Origin: Clostridiales bacterium
Lineage (GTDB): Bacteria > Bacillota > Clostridia > Oscillospirales > Acutalibacteraceae
NCBI GenBank assembly: GCA_012839345.1
Contig: DUNN01000013.1
Location: forward strand, 1 to 64,000
Direction of reading: 5' to 3'
DNA: 64,000 bases
Below are positions 24,484 through 32,231 of the stretch, piece by piece. Position 1 is the stretch's first letter, and each line of letters opens with the position of its first letter. The translations under genes and the position numbers were made by a program. The notes beneath the pieces were generated by a model. The model was not told the origin of the DNA. It did no database searches and saw nothing but the letters and a program-made list of their open reading frames with translations.

Positions 24484-25527
24484 TTACTGTTTCAGCATTT
24501 CCAGCGCCCGGGCACAGATGGTGTCGGAATCGGGATAGTACGCCTTTTCCAGAATATCGCTGGCCGGTGTGGGGCAGTCGGGACAGCAAACGCGCGCAAT
24601 GGGATGCTTTAACAGGGAAAATCCCTTTTCGCTTACCATGGCGGCCACTTCGGAAGCGACTCCGCCGGTGATGTTGCCGGTATCCGTGACCAGAAGGGCT
24701 CCGGTTTTCGCAAGGGATCCCAGAATGATAGCCTCATCGATGGGTTTAATGCTCCGAAGGTCAACAACTTCCGCCGAAATATTCTGCGCCGCCAGCTTTT
24801 CCGCCGCCTTCATGGCTTCCACTACCATGTAGGAAACCGCCACGATGGTCAGGTCCGTTCCCGGCCTGCGAATAGCGCCTTTGCCGAGCGGAATGGAATA
24901 GAGGGGTTCCGGAACATCGCCCGTGGTTTTGTAAAGCCAGCGGTGTTCCACAAACAAAACGGGGTTGTCATCCATGATGCTGCCAATCAGCAGCCCTTTT
25001 GCGTCATACGGGGTGGCAGGCGCGGCGATTTTCAGCCCGGGTACGCTCATCAGCATCCCCTGCACGCACTGGGAATGTTGTGCGCCGGAACCCCACCCGC
25101 GCGCGCTGACGGTGCGTATCACCAGGGGAATGGGCACCTTGCCGGCAAACATATAATTCCATTTGCAGGCATGGTTAGCCAGTTGGTCGAGCGAGAGAAT
25201 CAAAAAGTCCATGCGGCTGTGAATCAAAATGGGGCGCAGCCCCGCCATGGCGGCCCCCGCGGCAAAGCCCGTCAGGGAATTTTCGCAGATGGGGGTGTCA
25301 AACACCCGGTCTTTGCCGTACTTTTCCTGCAGCCCCTTGGTCGTGCCGAAAACCCCGGCTGGGTCGTCGATTCCTTCCCCAAGCAGAAAAACTCTGGGGT
25401 CACGGGCAAGCGCCTGATCGGTAGCCTCGTGAAGGGCATCTTTATAAGAGAGAATTCGGCCGGAGTCGGAATTTCCCCGGATGAAGAATTCTCCCAGTTT
25501 TTCAACTTGAACTGTTGTCCAGGGCAT
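24484..25527 (-). CDS. TPP-dependent 2-oxoacid dehydrogenase E1-type beta subunit
   Basis: The 347 residues are a standard E1 beta: LLGEGIDDPAGVFGTTKGL, FDTPICENSLTGFAAGAAMAGLRP, the cofactor-proximal MDFLILSLDQLANHACKW and a C-terminal transketolase domain (LLVTDTGNITGGVASEV). Together with the next gene it forms the alpha2beta2 unit that decarboxylates a 2-oxoacid on thiamine diphosphate. No E2 acyltransferase or E3 gene is present; the neighbours are sugar-nucleotide genes. AAAGGAGG precedes the ATG at 25527, with a longer frame upstream rejected. Confidence 0.9.
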   Translation of the reverse strand: MPWTTVQVEKLGEFFIRGNSDSGRILSYKDALHEATDQALARDPRVFLLGEGIDDPAGVFGTTKGLQEKYGKDRVFDTPICENSLTGFAAGAAMAGLRPILIHSRMDFLILSLDQLANHACKWNYMFAGKVPIPLVIRTVSARGWGSGAQHSQCVQGMLMSVPGLKIAAPATPYDAKGLLIGSIMDDNPVLFVEHRWLYKTTGDVPEPLYSIPLGKGAIRRPGTDLTIVAVSYMVVEAMKAAEKLAAQNISAEVVDLRSIKPIDEAIILGSLAKTGALLVTDTGNITGGVASEVAAMVSEKGFSLLKHPIARVCCPDCPTPASDILEKAYYPDSDTICARALEMLKQ

Positions 25528-25569
25528 AGTAAGCCTCCTTTGTTCGTTCAATGGCTTCCGGCTGTGAAA

Positions 25570-26535
25570 TCAGCCGGCGTAAACATGATCCATCAGTTCT
25601 TCGGGCGAAGGTTTGGGGGAATTTTTCGCGAACGCGAAGGCTTCCTCAATCTGCTTTGCGATTTCATCCCGAATCCCCTGGTCTAATTCATCGGTCAGAA
25701 CCCCAATGGAGCGCAGGTATTCGCCGAACCAGTGAATGGGGCATTTGGACAGCCAATAGTCGTATTCCTCCTTCGGGCGGTAGCCGTTTCCTACATCGTC
25801 CACGGTCCCGATATGCCCTTTCCAGCGGTATGTGAGGCATTCCAGGAAAACCGGGCCTTCGCCGCGGCGGCACCGCTCCACGGCCTTTTCTGCAGCCTCG
25901 GAGACTTTTAAGACGTCGTTTCCGTCGATTTGGAAGCTGGGGATGCCATAGCTTTCCGCCCAGCGGAAAATGTCTTCTCTGGCGTGCCGCTGAAAAACAG
26001 TGGAGTTGATTGCGTAATAGTTATTTTCACAGATATAAAGAACCGGAAGCTTTTTCAGGGCGGCAAAATTCAGGCTTTCATGGAAAGTACCCTCGTCCAC
26101 CGCTCCGTCCCCGAAGAACACGGCGGTGACGCGGCCGTCGCCCTTCAGCTTGGAAGCCAGCGCAGCACCGGTGCCCAACGGAATGTCGCCCCCCACAATT
26201 GCGGAGGAACCCATCATTCCGACCGTTGTGTCGATTAGGTGCATGGAGCCTCCTCTTCCGGAGGAACAGCCGGTTTTCCGAAGGTATAGTTCCGCAATCA
26301 TTTTGTTCAGGTCCCCGCCTTTTGCCAGGTACTGCGCGTGGCTGCGGTGCGTTACAAACAGGTAATCGTCCGGTTTCAGGTTCCGGCAGACACCAACGGC
26401 GATGGCCTCTTGGCCGATAGAAAGGTGAATGGGGGTTTTCATTTCATCGTATTTGTATTCTTCTGCGATGCGCTGTTCCACCATGCGGATTTTCAGCATG
26501 GTCTTGTAGCATTCAAGCAGTGATTGATGATCCAA
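25570..26535 (-). CDS. TPP-dependent 2-oxoacid dehydrogenase E1-type alpha subunit
   Basis: The 321 residues contain the alpha-subunit hallmarks: THRSHAQYLAKGGD, GRGGSMHLID and the thiamine diphosphate/Mg motif GDGAVDEGTFHESLNFAALK with CENNYYAINS. The length is normal. It starts with TTG (26535) after AAGGAGGAGG. It lies between manC and the E1 beta gene in a sugar cluster. Because E2/E3 are missing, the hydroxyethyl-TDP intermediate may be passed to a sugar or other carbonyl acceptor instead of lipoamide. An uncoupled housekeeping dehydrogenase cannot be excluded. Confidence 0.9.
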   Translation of the reverse strand: MDHQSLLECYKTMLKIRMVEQRIAEEYKYDEMKTPIHLSIGQEAIAVGVCRNLKPDDYLFVTHRSHAQYLAKGGDLNKMIAELYLRKTGCSSGRGGSMHLIDTTVGMMGSSAIVGGDIPLGTGAALASKLKGDGRVTAVFFGDGAVDEGTFHESLNFAALKKLPVLYICENNYYAINSTVFQRHAREDIFRWAESYGIPSFQIDGNDVLKVSEAAEKAVERCRRGEGPVFLECLTYRWKGHIGTVDDVGNGYRPKEEYDYWLSKCPIHWFGEYLRSIGVLTDELDQGIRDEIAKQIEEAFAFAKNSPKPSPEELMDHVYAG

Positions 26536-26578
26536 TTGGTCCTCCTCCTTACTAAGTGTATTCGCATTAAATCCCGTC

Positions 26579-27652
26579 TTACGTCAGTGCTTCAAATCCG
26601 TTTGCTTTCAGCCTGTCGACTAAATTTTTAATCTCCTGCACCCGATCCCTGGGGCACACCAGAACGGCGTCCCCGGTAGAGGCAACGAGCATATTTTTAA
26701 TGCCAATGGTAGAAATCAGCGCTCCGTCACTGTAAATTACCGAGTTTTTTGTATCCATGCCGCAGAATTTTCCGGCCACAGCGTTTCCGTTTTCATCGGT
26801 TCGGAAAACCTGGGAGAGCGCATCCAGGTTGCCAATGTCGTCCCAATCGAAATGCGCGACGACCGCGCGGATGGAATGCGTTTTTTCCAGCACGCCGCAG
26901 TCAAAAGAGATATCCTGCAGCCTATTATATGCAGCATCCACAGTGCCGGGGGAATTTTGTCCATCCTCCGGATGAAGTGCGGCGTAAATGGTGTGGTAAT
27001 GGTCCGGAAGATACTGTTTTGAACTGTTAAGAATCGCGGAAATGCGGCCGGTCAGAATTCCACTGTTCCAAAAGTATTCTTTGGAAGCAAGAAACTGAAC
27101 CGCGGTTTCCCGATTTGGTTTTTCTGTAAAACGGTCTACCGGATAGGACGATGCGCCGGCTTTTTCCGCTTCGGCCAGGTGGATATAACCGTAACCGGTG
27201 GCCGGGTAAGTGGGGTTGATTCCAATGACCACCAGCTCTCCGGTTTGCTGTGCGGTCCGGTACGCTTGGTCGAGCGCGGCGCAGTATGCCGGGATATCCC
27301 GAACCAGTCCGTCCGCGGGGACAAAACAGAGCAGGCCGTCCCCAAATTTTTGTTCCAACAGCAGGGTCGCATATAAAATGCAGGCAGCCGTGTTTTTTCT
27401 TGACGGCTCCAGCAGGATATTGGAAGTAGGAAGAAGATTTTTAACAGTTTCCTGTGTGATTTCCGAAAGATTCTGATTGGTAACAATATAGATATGATCC
27501 AGCGGGACCAGTTCGTGAAGGCGGCCGATTGTTTTCAAAATCATGCATTGGTCATTTTCAATGCGGATAAACTGCTTTGGTTTGCTTTCTCTGGAAAGAG
27601 GCCAAAGTCTGGAACCCGAACCACCCGCCATAACGACTGCGTATTTTTCCAT
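26579..27652 (-). CDS. manC: Mannose-1-phosphate guanylyltransferase
   Basis: This enzyme makes GDP-mannose from mannose 1-phosphate and GTP, the precursor for gmd. The nucleotidyltransferase signature AGGSGSRLWPLSRESKPKQF and the family FVEKP-like RFTEKPNRE are present, with NSGI and FDWDDIGNLDA further on. At 357 residues it is the single-domain form without the phosphomannose isomerase tail of bifunctional ManC. The frame begins at 27703, but the ribosome site AAAGGATGG suits the ATG at 27652. It is the first gene of the operon; a weak promoter (TTGAAA, 16-base spacer, TAAAGT) lies about 90 bases upstream. Confidence 0.94.
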   Translation of the reverse strand: MEKYAVVMAGGSGSRLWPLSRESKPKQFIRIENDQCMILKTIGRLHELVPLDHIYIVTNQNLSEITQETVKNLLPTSNILLEPSRKNTAACILYATLLLEQKFGDGLLCFVPADGLVRDIPAYCAALDQAYRTAQQTGELVVIGINPTYPATGYGYIHLAEAEKAGASSYPVDRFTEKPNRETAVQFLASKEYFWNSGILTGRISAILNSSKQYLPDHYHTIYAALHPEDGQNSPGTVDAAYNRLQDISFDCGVLEKTHSIRAVVAHFDWDDIGNLDALSQVFRTDENGNAVAGKFCGMDTKNSVIYSDGALISTIGIKNMLVASTGDAVLVCPRDRVQEIKNLVDRLKANGFEALT

Positions 27653-27897
27653 GTTTATGACCATCCTTTCACTGACAGGCAGAACCTTCGGCCGCTTTGG
27701 CACAGCCGTGCCCCCGTCTGAAGATTAAAGGAACAGAAGATAACTTTACACGAAAAAGCGTGGTTTTCAAATCTCACACGCCCAAAATTGGCCTTTTGGG
27801 GTTCTATGGGATTTTACTTATAATATGCAGTGGAAAAGGGGGGCGTGCAGTTGGCGTTTCGCGGTCCGCCGGCTGCAGCGTGATGGTTATAAAAAAA

Positions 27898-27932
27898 GCC
27901 CCGGAACAGCAGGTGGGGTGCTGTCCTAGGGC
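27898..27932 (-). terminator. Second terminator upstream of manC
   Basis: A long hairpin (27898-27911 with 27919-27932, small bulge) followed on the reverse strand by TTTTTTTATAA. It backs up the terminator at 27971-28003 and insulates manC from the gene to the right. The 27653-27897 stretch holds only the manC promoter region. Confidence 0.8.
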
Positions 27933-27970
27933 GGGTGGTCTGTACTCTGCGCTTGAATAAATGGTTACAA

Positions 27971-28003
27971 AAAAGCAGGCGCCCCAAAAGGGCGCCTGCT
28001 TTT
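27971..28003 (-). terminator. Terminator at the end of the small coiled-coil gene
   Basis: A perfect 14-bp stem (27971-27984 with 27990-28003) overlaps the stop codon of the 79-residue gene. Both strands have A/T runs. Confidence 0.9.
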
Positions 28004-28241
28004 ATACGGCTTTTGCCGTTTGCTGCTGCAGGGTTTTCAGAAGTTCTTCCGGTGTTTTTCCGCTGGCTTTTACCGCTTCGTATAACGCGGTTAAGTCCTC
28101 TTTTTCCTTGCGTTCCAACAGAACCCTTTTTCGCTCTTTCGCCTCTGCAATTTTTTGTTTGTAATGTTCGATTTCAGCGTCGATTTCGGAAATCTGCATT
28201 TCTGTAGTTTTTGGGTTCACTGCCTTACGGCCGCGCGGCAT
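28002..28241 (-). CDS. Small coiled-coil protein, unknown function
   Basis: The 79 residues are almost entirely helical and charged. A basic N-terminus (MPRGRKAVNPKT) is followed by a coiled coil from about 15 to 50 and a short second helix (YEAVKASGKTPEELLKTLQQ). Similar short proteins are common in Clostridia without a known role. It has a GGAGG ribosome site and a perfect TATAAT element (28272-28277, reverse strand) about 30 bases upstream without a good -35, so it is its own transcription unit. The RNA- or DNA-binding look of the N-terminus is only a suggestion. Confidence 0.75.
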   Translation of the reverse strand: MPRGRKAVNPKTTEMQISEIDAEIEHYKQKIAEAKERKRVLLERKEKEDLTALYEAVKASGKTPEELLKTLQQQTAKAV

Positions 28242-28451
28242 GAGAATTCCTCCAATCTACTTATTTCCCATATTATACCATATGATGGCGACAAAATACT
28301 ACCGTTTTTATCTATACAAGAAATTTTAGGCGAAATATTACTTTTTTGTACAGCGTAAAAGCCAATAGGTTCTTATGAAATTTTTCCTAAAAATTGTGAA
28401 ATTAGAATAAACAGCCGCCATATTATGACAAACTTTTCCCAGTGCAGGTGC

Positions 28452-28536
28452 TATCCTAATCTTAACACTTAACACATTGGTGGATAGTGTTAAGACTCCC
28501 GGGTGTCACTGGTAGGATACCCGGGAGTCTACTTTT
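28452..28536 (+). ncRNA. Candidate structured RNA ending in a strong terminator
   Basis: No + strand gene lies upstream, yet a perfect 12-bp stem (28493-28504 with 28519-28530) followed by ACTTTTTTAT is a textbook + strand terminator. Ahead of it CTTAACACT can pair with AGTGTTAAG, and TATCCTA (28452-28458) with TAGGATA (28513-28519), giving nested or competing helices. This suggests a small RNA. The promoter is not clear, and the stem could instead serve as the terminator region for the converging gene pair. Confidence 0.4.
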
Positions 28537-29475
28537 TTATGGGCGGAAAAAGCTTAGCTGGTTCGGATTGAGGGATTCCGCCTTTCGGTTCCGGACCGTG
28601 TCCTCCGGGCAAAGGCGGCTGCACAGCAGCGGGGACAGGGGGTTATAAGACGCACTGTTGCGCCGCACGGCTTCCAGGCTGTGGTTCGCGTAGCAGTACC
28701 GGCAGCCGTTTCGGCAGGTATCATACGCACCGATGTCGACGCTGGCGATGCAGCCGCATTCCGGGCGTTGATTTTTATCCTTTCCGGCTTTGACCGGAAA
28801 ACCAAGGAGTCTGGAAATCAGGGCGGGGTCAATGCAGTGCGCACGGGAGATCCCGAACTCGCTGAAGTCTCCCTCCTCCGAGCAGACGTCGATTTTTAGG
28901 CCGTATTGCGTCGCGATTTCCGCAAGCCGTTTTGCCAGGGCCCTTTGCTGCTGAGTGGAAACTTCACCGGTTTCCAGCTGCGCTAGCTGCCTTTTAATTT
29001 TGGGGTAGACATCCAGAAAACTGATGGTGCACTTTTCGGTGCATCCCTTCAGCTGTTCGGCCAGCCGCGCAAAGAATTCTTCATGAAACGTGAACGAATA
29101 GCGTCCATTCAGAAAAATCGGGTCGTACCGCCAAATTACCCGTTCCGGCCCAATTCGCTCCGCCAGCCGGTGAAACGCTTCCACCAGCCGGAATTTTGGG
29201 GGAAGGTTTGTTTCCACATCGTTTTCATACGGGGTCAGCGTGAACTGAAAATAAAACGGATAGTCTTTCAGTGCATCGAGTTTGTCGAGCATTGGCGTTG
29301 GGTTCTTCGTCCAGAACACAATACAGTCCACCGCATCCGGCGAAAGGTCCACCCGGCTGACCGAATGCGGATTCATGGGGTTGCGTACCAGAACATACCG
29401 CTCCCGAACGCGGTTCAGGAACCAGTCGGAATAGCAGGCGGGAAGATCCGTCCGTCTGCTTGCGCTGATAATCAC
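28537..29475 (-). CDS. DUF1848 family protein (radical-SAM-like cysteine cluster)
   Basis: The 312 residues begin IISASRRTDLPACYSDWFLNR and contain FWTKNP and TLTPYEND, the hallmarks of DUF1848. The C-terminal region holds a group of cysteines (CGCIASVDIGAYDTCRNGC, then RYCYANHS) that would bind an iron-sulfur cluster. The family is distantly related to spore photoproduct lyase-like radical SAM proteins, but the reaction is unknown. A NUDIX gene lies 23 bases upstream on the same strand, so they may be cotranscribed. Confidence 0.88.
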   Translation of the reverse strand: MIISASRRTDLPACYSDWFLNRVRERYVLVRNPMNPHSVSRVDLSPDAVDCIVFWTKNPTPMLDKLDALKDYPFYFQFTLTPYENDVETNLPPKFRLVEAFHRLAERIGPERVIWRYDPIFLNGRYSFTFHEEFFARLAEQLKGCTEKCTISFLDVYPKIKRQLAQLETGEVSTQQQRALAKRLAEIATQYGLKIDVCSEEGDFSEFGISRAHCIDPALISRLLGFPVKAGKDKNQRPECGCIASVDIGAYDTCRNGCRYCYANHSLEAVRRNSASYNPLSPLLCSRLCPEDTVRNRKAESLNPNQLSFFRP

Positions 29476-29497
29476 GCCGTTTACACCACCTTAAAAA

Positions 29498-30034
29498 TCA
29501 AGAAGGCTGGATTCCCCCGCGGTACTTTCTCATTTCAAAAAGCAGCCGAATGAAACTTTGATAATACGGAATGAAACTGCCTTCCTCAATCATTTGCAGA
29601 ATTTCCTCCATACCGGCCCAACGTACATTCTGCACTTCTTCCTGCTGTAGGGTCAATTCACTTAGAGTGACGTCTTTTTCCAGCAGATACCAGTCATCAA
29701 AGCCACGCTCAAAGTGGAGGGTTAAAAACGGACGCTCGTCGGAAAAGTCTACCCGGCAGCCGATTTCCTCGAACAGCTCGCGCCCCGCCGCGGCCGCGCT
29801 GTTTTCTCCGGCAATGGCGCTGCCGCCAACGGTAACATCCCAAAGGTTTGGCCAGCCCTGCTTGAACGGCTGCCGCTGCTGAATCAGCATCCGACCGTCC
29901 GGGGAAAAGATGCAGATATGCACAACGAGATGGAAGTCGCCTTTTGCCAGTGGCTTCCCCCGCTCCGCCAGTCGGTTGGTTTTGCTTCTATCCTTATCAT
30001 AAATATCCCATAATTCCAAATGAATCCGCTCCAT
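29498..30034 (-). CDS. NUDIX hydrolase, isopentenyl-diphosphate-isomerase-like subgroup
   Basis: The protein has 178 residues. The NUDIX box GGSAIAGENSAAAAGRELFE, then EIG, is complete (Gx5Ex7REUxEEzG), with LWDVTVGG before it. The N-terminal ELWDIYDKDR and KGDFHLVVHICIF are typical of the YfcD/IPP-isomerase-like group, which hydrolyse diverse nucleoside diphosphate substrates. A longer frame to 30175 exists, but an extended -10 element (TGCTATACT, reverse strand, 30071-30079) lies inside it, so the ATG at 30034 with a short leader is chosen. No strong ribosome site is visible. Confidence 0.85.
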   Translation of the reverse strand: MERIHLELWDIYDKDRSKTNRLAERGKPLAKGDFHLVVHICIFSPDGRMLIQQRQPFKQGWPNLWDVTVGGSAIAGENSAAAAGRELFEEIGCRVDFSDERPFLTLHFERGFDDWYLLEKDVTLSELTLQQEEVQNVRWAGMEEILQMIEEGSFIPYYQSFIRLLFEMRKYRGGIQPS

Positions 30035-30236
30035 ATCATAAAAGTTAAAATTGGCACCCAGATTGTTTCCAGTATAGCACATTCCGGCAAAAAAGCCAGA
30101 TGCCGGAACACTTTTCCACCATGCAATAGAAGTCTTTCCAGACCAAGCAAAATCCTGTCTACCCGGGAAATTCAAATTCTATGAAATTCAATTCCATGTT
30201 ACCAATGTTAAAATGTTAATAAATATACTGGGAAAT

Positions 30237-30267
30237 AAAAAAGCCGTCCAGAATGGACGGCTTTTTT
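30237..30267. terminator. Bidirectional terminator in a gene-free stretch
   Basis: A perfect 13-bp stem (30237-30249 with 30255-30267) with A and T runs. It lies upstream of the NUDIX gene, where no gene on either strand obviously needs it. Confidence 0.85.
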
Positions 30268-30382
30268 AAAAAGGCAAGAACCCTCAACATGAGGAACTTA
30301 TTATCTTCATCTAGTCCGAATTATACTATGGAAAAACAATTTTATGGTATGCTATTTAGAAAATTTCCGAAAATTTTCGTAA

Positions 30383-30412
30383 AAAGAAGCCGCTCAGAAG
30401 AGCGGTTTCTTT
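30383..30412. terminator. Second terminator-like hairpin in the gene-free stretch
   Basis: A 13-bp stem (30383-30395 with 30400-30412, one wobble) with A/T-rich ends, about 120 bases from the previous one. Confidence 0.65.
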
Positions 30413-30653
30413 TGGAGAGGAAATTATGAAAAAGATTGTATGAAAAACCTTGCGAGGGGCTTGTAATCCATCATGGCCGGCTGCTGGGAAAACCGCGTGA
30501 CCTTCGGCTGTAGGGGGAAAATTTAGTGTTCCGATCAATTTCTTGATTCGATGGTATTAGTATACCGGCCTAATGTGTTGATTCCATGAAGGGGATCTAA
30601 ATTTTATGTTAACAAGCGATTCCTAACCCTGTTTCGTTCAGGCAAAAAAGTTA
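30413..30653. other. Gene-free stretch, possibly a decayed gene
   Basis: It opens with GGAGAGG and an ATG whose frame (MKKIV) stops after five codons. No frame of useful length follows. The good ribosome site before a truncated frame hints at a degraded gene, but nothing is recognisable. Confidence 0.3.
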
Positions 30654-30680
30654 GCCGCGGGCGGGTTTACCGCGCGCGGC
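30654..30680 (-). terminator. Terminator of the O-methyltransferase gene
   Basis: An 11-bp GC-rich stem (30654-30664 with 30670-30680, one mismatch), followed on the reverse strand by AACTTTTTTGCC, 39 bases past the stop codon. Confidence 0.8.
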
Positions 30681-30719
30681 CGAAAGAATCGAATTCACAA
30701 TCTTCCAACTCATGTTGAA

Positions 30720-31301
30720 TCATTGCTGCTTTTTCACAGCCACCATTATGCCGTCCCCAATTGGCAGCAAGGTGCTCTCCAAATCCTTTGAAGCAGCAAC
30801 TAAACGGTTAAATTCACATATTGGTTCCACCTGGTCATGGTATTTTGGGTCAAGCTCCATAACCGGGAACAGCGCATCGTCGGTCATGAAAACACCACCT
30901 GCTTTTAAAATGCGGATGCAGTCTTTCAGCAAAACGGGATATAATCGTTTGCTCACATCCTGAAAAATAAGATCAAAAGAGTTGCCTGAAAAACCGGGAA
31001 CAATCTGACGCGCATCGCCAAGTTCGATTGGGATGATGTCATCCACGCCAGAGCGCTTAAAATTCATGTCTGCATGCTCTGCCGCGGTCTTGTCAAATTC
31101 AATCGTCGTAATATTTCCACCGTACTGCCTTGCAGTGAGTGCCATGGTAACAGCAGAAAATCCGATGCTCGTTCCGATTTCAAGAATATTTTTGGGTCTT
31201 TTGATCTGTAAGATTAATTGCAGGAAGCGCGCGGCATCATCATCTACCACCGGCACAAAATCGGTCCAGCCGGTTTGATTGATAAAGTCCATTCTTCTCA
31301 A
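30720..31301 (-). CDS. SAM-dependent O-methyltransferase, frame interrupted upstream by TAG
   Basis: The open part encodes a class I methyltransferase of the caffeoyl-CoA O-methyltransferase group: ILEIGTSIGFSAVTMA (motif I, SAM), ITTIEFDK, GDARQIVP, FDLIFQDVSK and GVFMTDDALF. The first clear in-frame start here (TTG 31301 or ATG 31292) lacks a good ribosome site. The same frame is open further upstream with family-like sequence (YQTYIERLYRAKG) up to a TAG at 31350-31352. Beyond that, an ATG at 31385 has an ideal AAGGAGAG site. The natural full length would be 221 residues, normal for the family. The gene therefore looks like a recent nonsense mutant (Gln CAG to TAG is one step), a read-through gene, or one that now restarts internally. 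Confidence 0.75.
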   Translation of the reverse strand: MRRMDFINQTGWTDFVPVVDDDAARFLQLILQIKRPKNILEIGTSIGFSAVTMALTARQYGGNITTIEFDKTAAEHADMNFKRSGVDDIIPIELGDARQIVPGFSGNSFDLIFQDVSKRLYPVLLKDCIRILKAGGVFMTDDALFPVMELDPKYHDQVEPICEFNRLVAASKDLESTLLPIGDGIMVAVKKQQ

Positions 31302-31349
31302 AGAACCCTTTGCACGGTATAGCCTTTCAATATAAGTTTGGTATCTTTC

Positions 31350-31385
31350 CTATGTGTCAGCTGCGGGCTCCATTTTTTCTTTCAT
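31350..31385 (-). other. Original start and first 11 codons of the methyltransferase, ending in in-frame TAG
   Basis: AAGGAGAG lies 10 bases before the ATG at 31385. The frame reads MKEKMEPAADT and then TAG, and continues in phase into the methyltransferase. No other stop occurs across the joined frame. Confidence 0.65.
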
Positions 31386-31430
31386 TGGTTTCATCTCTCC
31401 TTAAAATTTATTCCTAACGGATGGAGAGAC

Positions 31431-31471
31431 AAAAAAGCGCACTGTCCAACTCGGTAAGGTTAGACAGTGCG
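31431..31471 (-). promoter_or_regulatory. Attenuator-like terminator in the methyltransferase leader
   Basis: A 9-bp stem (CGCACTGTC, 31438-31446, with 31463-31471) followed on the reverse strand by CTTTTTTG sits between the promoter and the ribosome site. CCAAC/GTTGG and CGTAAG/CTTAC pairings in the same leader overlap it and could act as the alternative fold. No known riboswitch signature is recognised. Confidence 0.55.
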
Positions 31472-31510
31472 TTGGCTTACGTGAACGCTTACGGGATATT
31501 CTTTAAAGTG

Positions 31511-31539
31511 ATTATACCCTATTTAATGTTTTAAATTAA
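31511..31539 (-). promoter_or_regulatory. Promoter of the methyltransferase leader
   Basis: Reverse-strand TATAAT (31511-31516) with TTAATT 17 bases upstream (31534-31539). The predicted leader is about 120 nt. Confidence 0.6.
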
Positions 31540-31726
31540 TCGCTTCAAAACCTAAAATTCACTGGAGCAAAGGAAAGTCCCAATTTCTCCCCTTCGAAGT
31601 CAAAATGTGTGCAAAGAAAAGCAAAACAATCCCCTGCGATGGGAAAAGAATATTTTGCGTGCGGATTAGCCTGCTGTGTCATTTGCTCTATGCAGAAGCA
31701 GGTTAAATGATATTCGTAATGAGCGT

Positions 31727-32002
31727 TTATAATGAATTTCTATATTGGATGATGTATTCTTCTGTGCCTTTTTCCAGGGCTTTCTCAGTCGTAGCCCGAA
31801 AGTGATGTTTTTCATCATCATACACAAAGATATGCTCGAGCAATTCTGGATTCTTAATATATTCCATCGCCAATGGGAGTACCTGCATTTCTCCAAAGGA
31901 TACTTTATCATTTTGAAAAATACTTCGGTACGCTACTCGCTTTGAAAAAATCAGAATTTCTGCTATGCGTGAGGCATCTTTTTCTGTCGCGTTTCGTATC
32001 AT
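31727..32002 (-). pseudogene. GNAT acetyltransferase with internal deletion
   Basis: The 91-residue frame starts like a GNAT N-acetyltransferase (MIRNATEKDASRIAEILIFSKRVAYRSIF) and at about residue 66 (HIFVYDDE) jumps straight to a typical GNAT C-terminus (HHFRATTEKALEKGTEEYIIQY). Complete members have about 160 residues. The missing middle contains the acetyl-CoA-binding Q/RxxGxG/A loop, so the product cannot be a working acetyltransferase. The frame is preserved across the junction and GGAGG precedes the ATG, so a short protein may still be made. Confidence 0.7.
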
Positions 32003-32099
32003 AACGGTTAACCTCCATTGCAGTAAGGATCAATCACTCGGGCAGAGTATACCATAAAAAGCAGAATCATAAAAGAATCCCCAATGCGGTCGTTCGATA

Positions 32100-32134
32100 A
32101 AAAGGCTATGTGCAGGTACTACATATAGCCTTTT
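32100..32134. terminator. Terminator-like hairpin between the GNAT remnant and tRNA-Pro
   Basis: A 10-bp stem AAAAGGCTAT (32100-32109) with its complement (32125-32134) and A/T flanks. Confidence 0.55.
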
Positions 32135-32204
32135 GGGTAAGAAAAATATGAATGTTTGAACAAGTTTAATTCTCTCGATTTAAGAACAAAAAAGCAAAAA
32201 AATA

Positions 32205-32226
32205 AGCCCGGTTTTCCAACCGGACT
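32205..32226 (-). terminator. Terminator of tRNA-Pro
   Basis: A 6-bp core stem (32208-32213 with 32218-32223), extended by two further pairs across a mismatch, is followed on the reverse strand by TTATTTTTTTGC. It directly follows the tRNA. Confidence 0.85.
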
Positions 32227-32231
32227 CATTT

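Noticed and set aside
24484-26535. Pyruvate or acetoin dehydrogenase complex operon
   Set aside because: E1 subunits are present, but E2 and E3 genes are absent and the neighbours are nucleotide-sugar genes, so a full complex is not supported here.
31431-31475. T-box or SAM riboswitch before the methyltransferase
   Set aside because: The T-box sequence and SAM riboswitch cores are not present; kept only as an unclassified attenuator-like leader.
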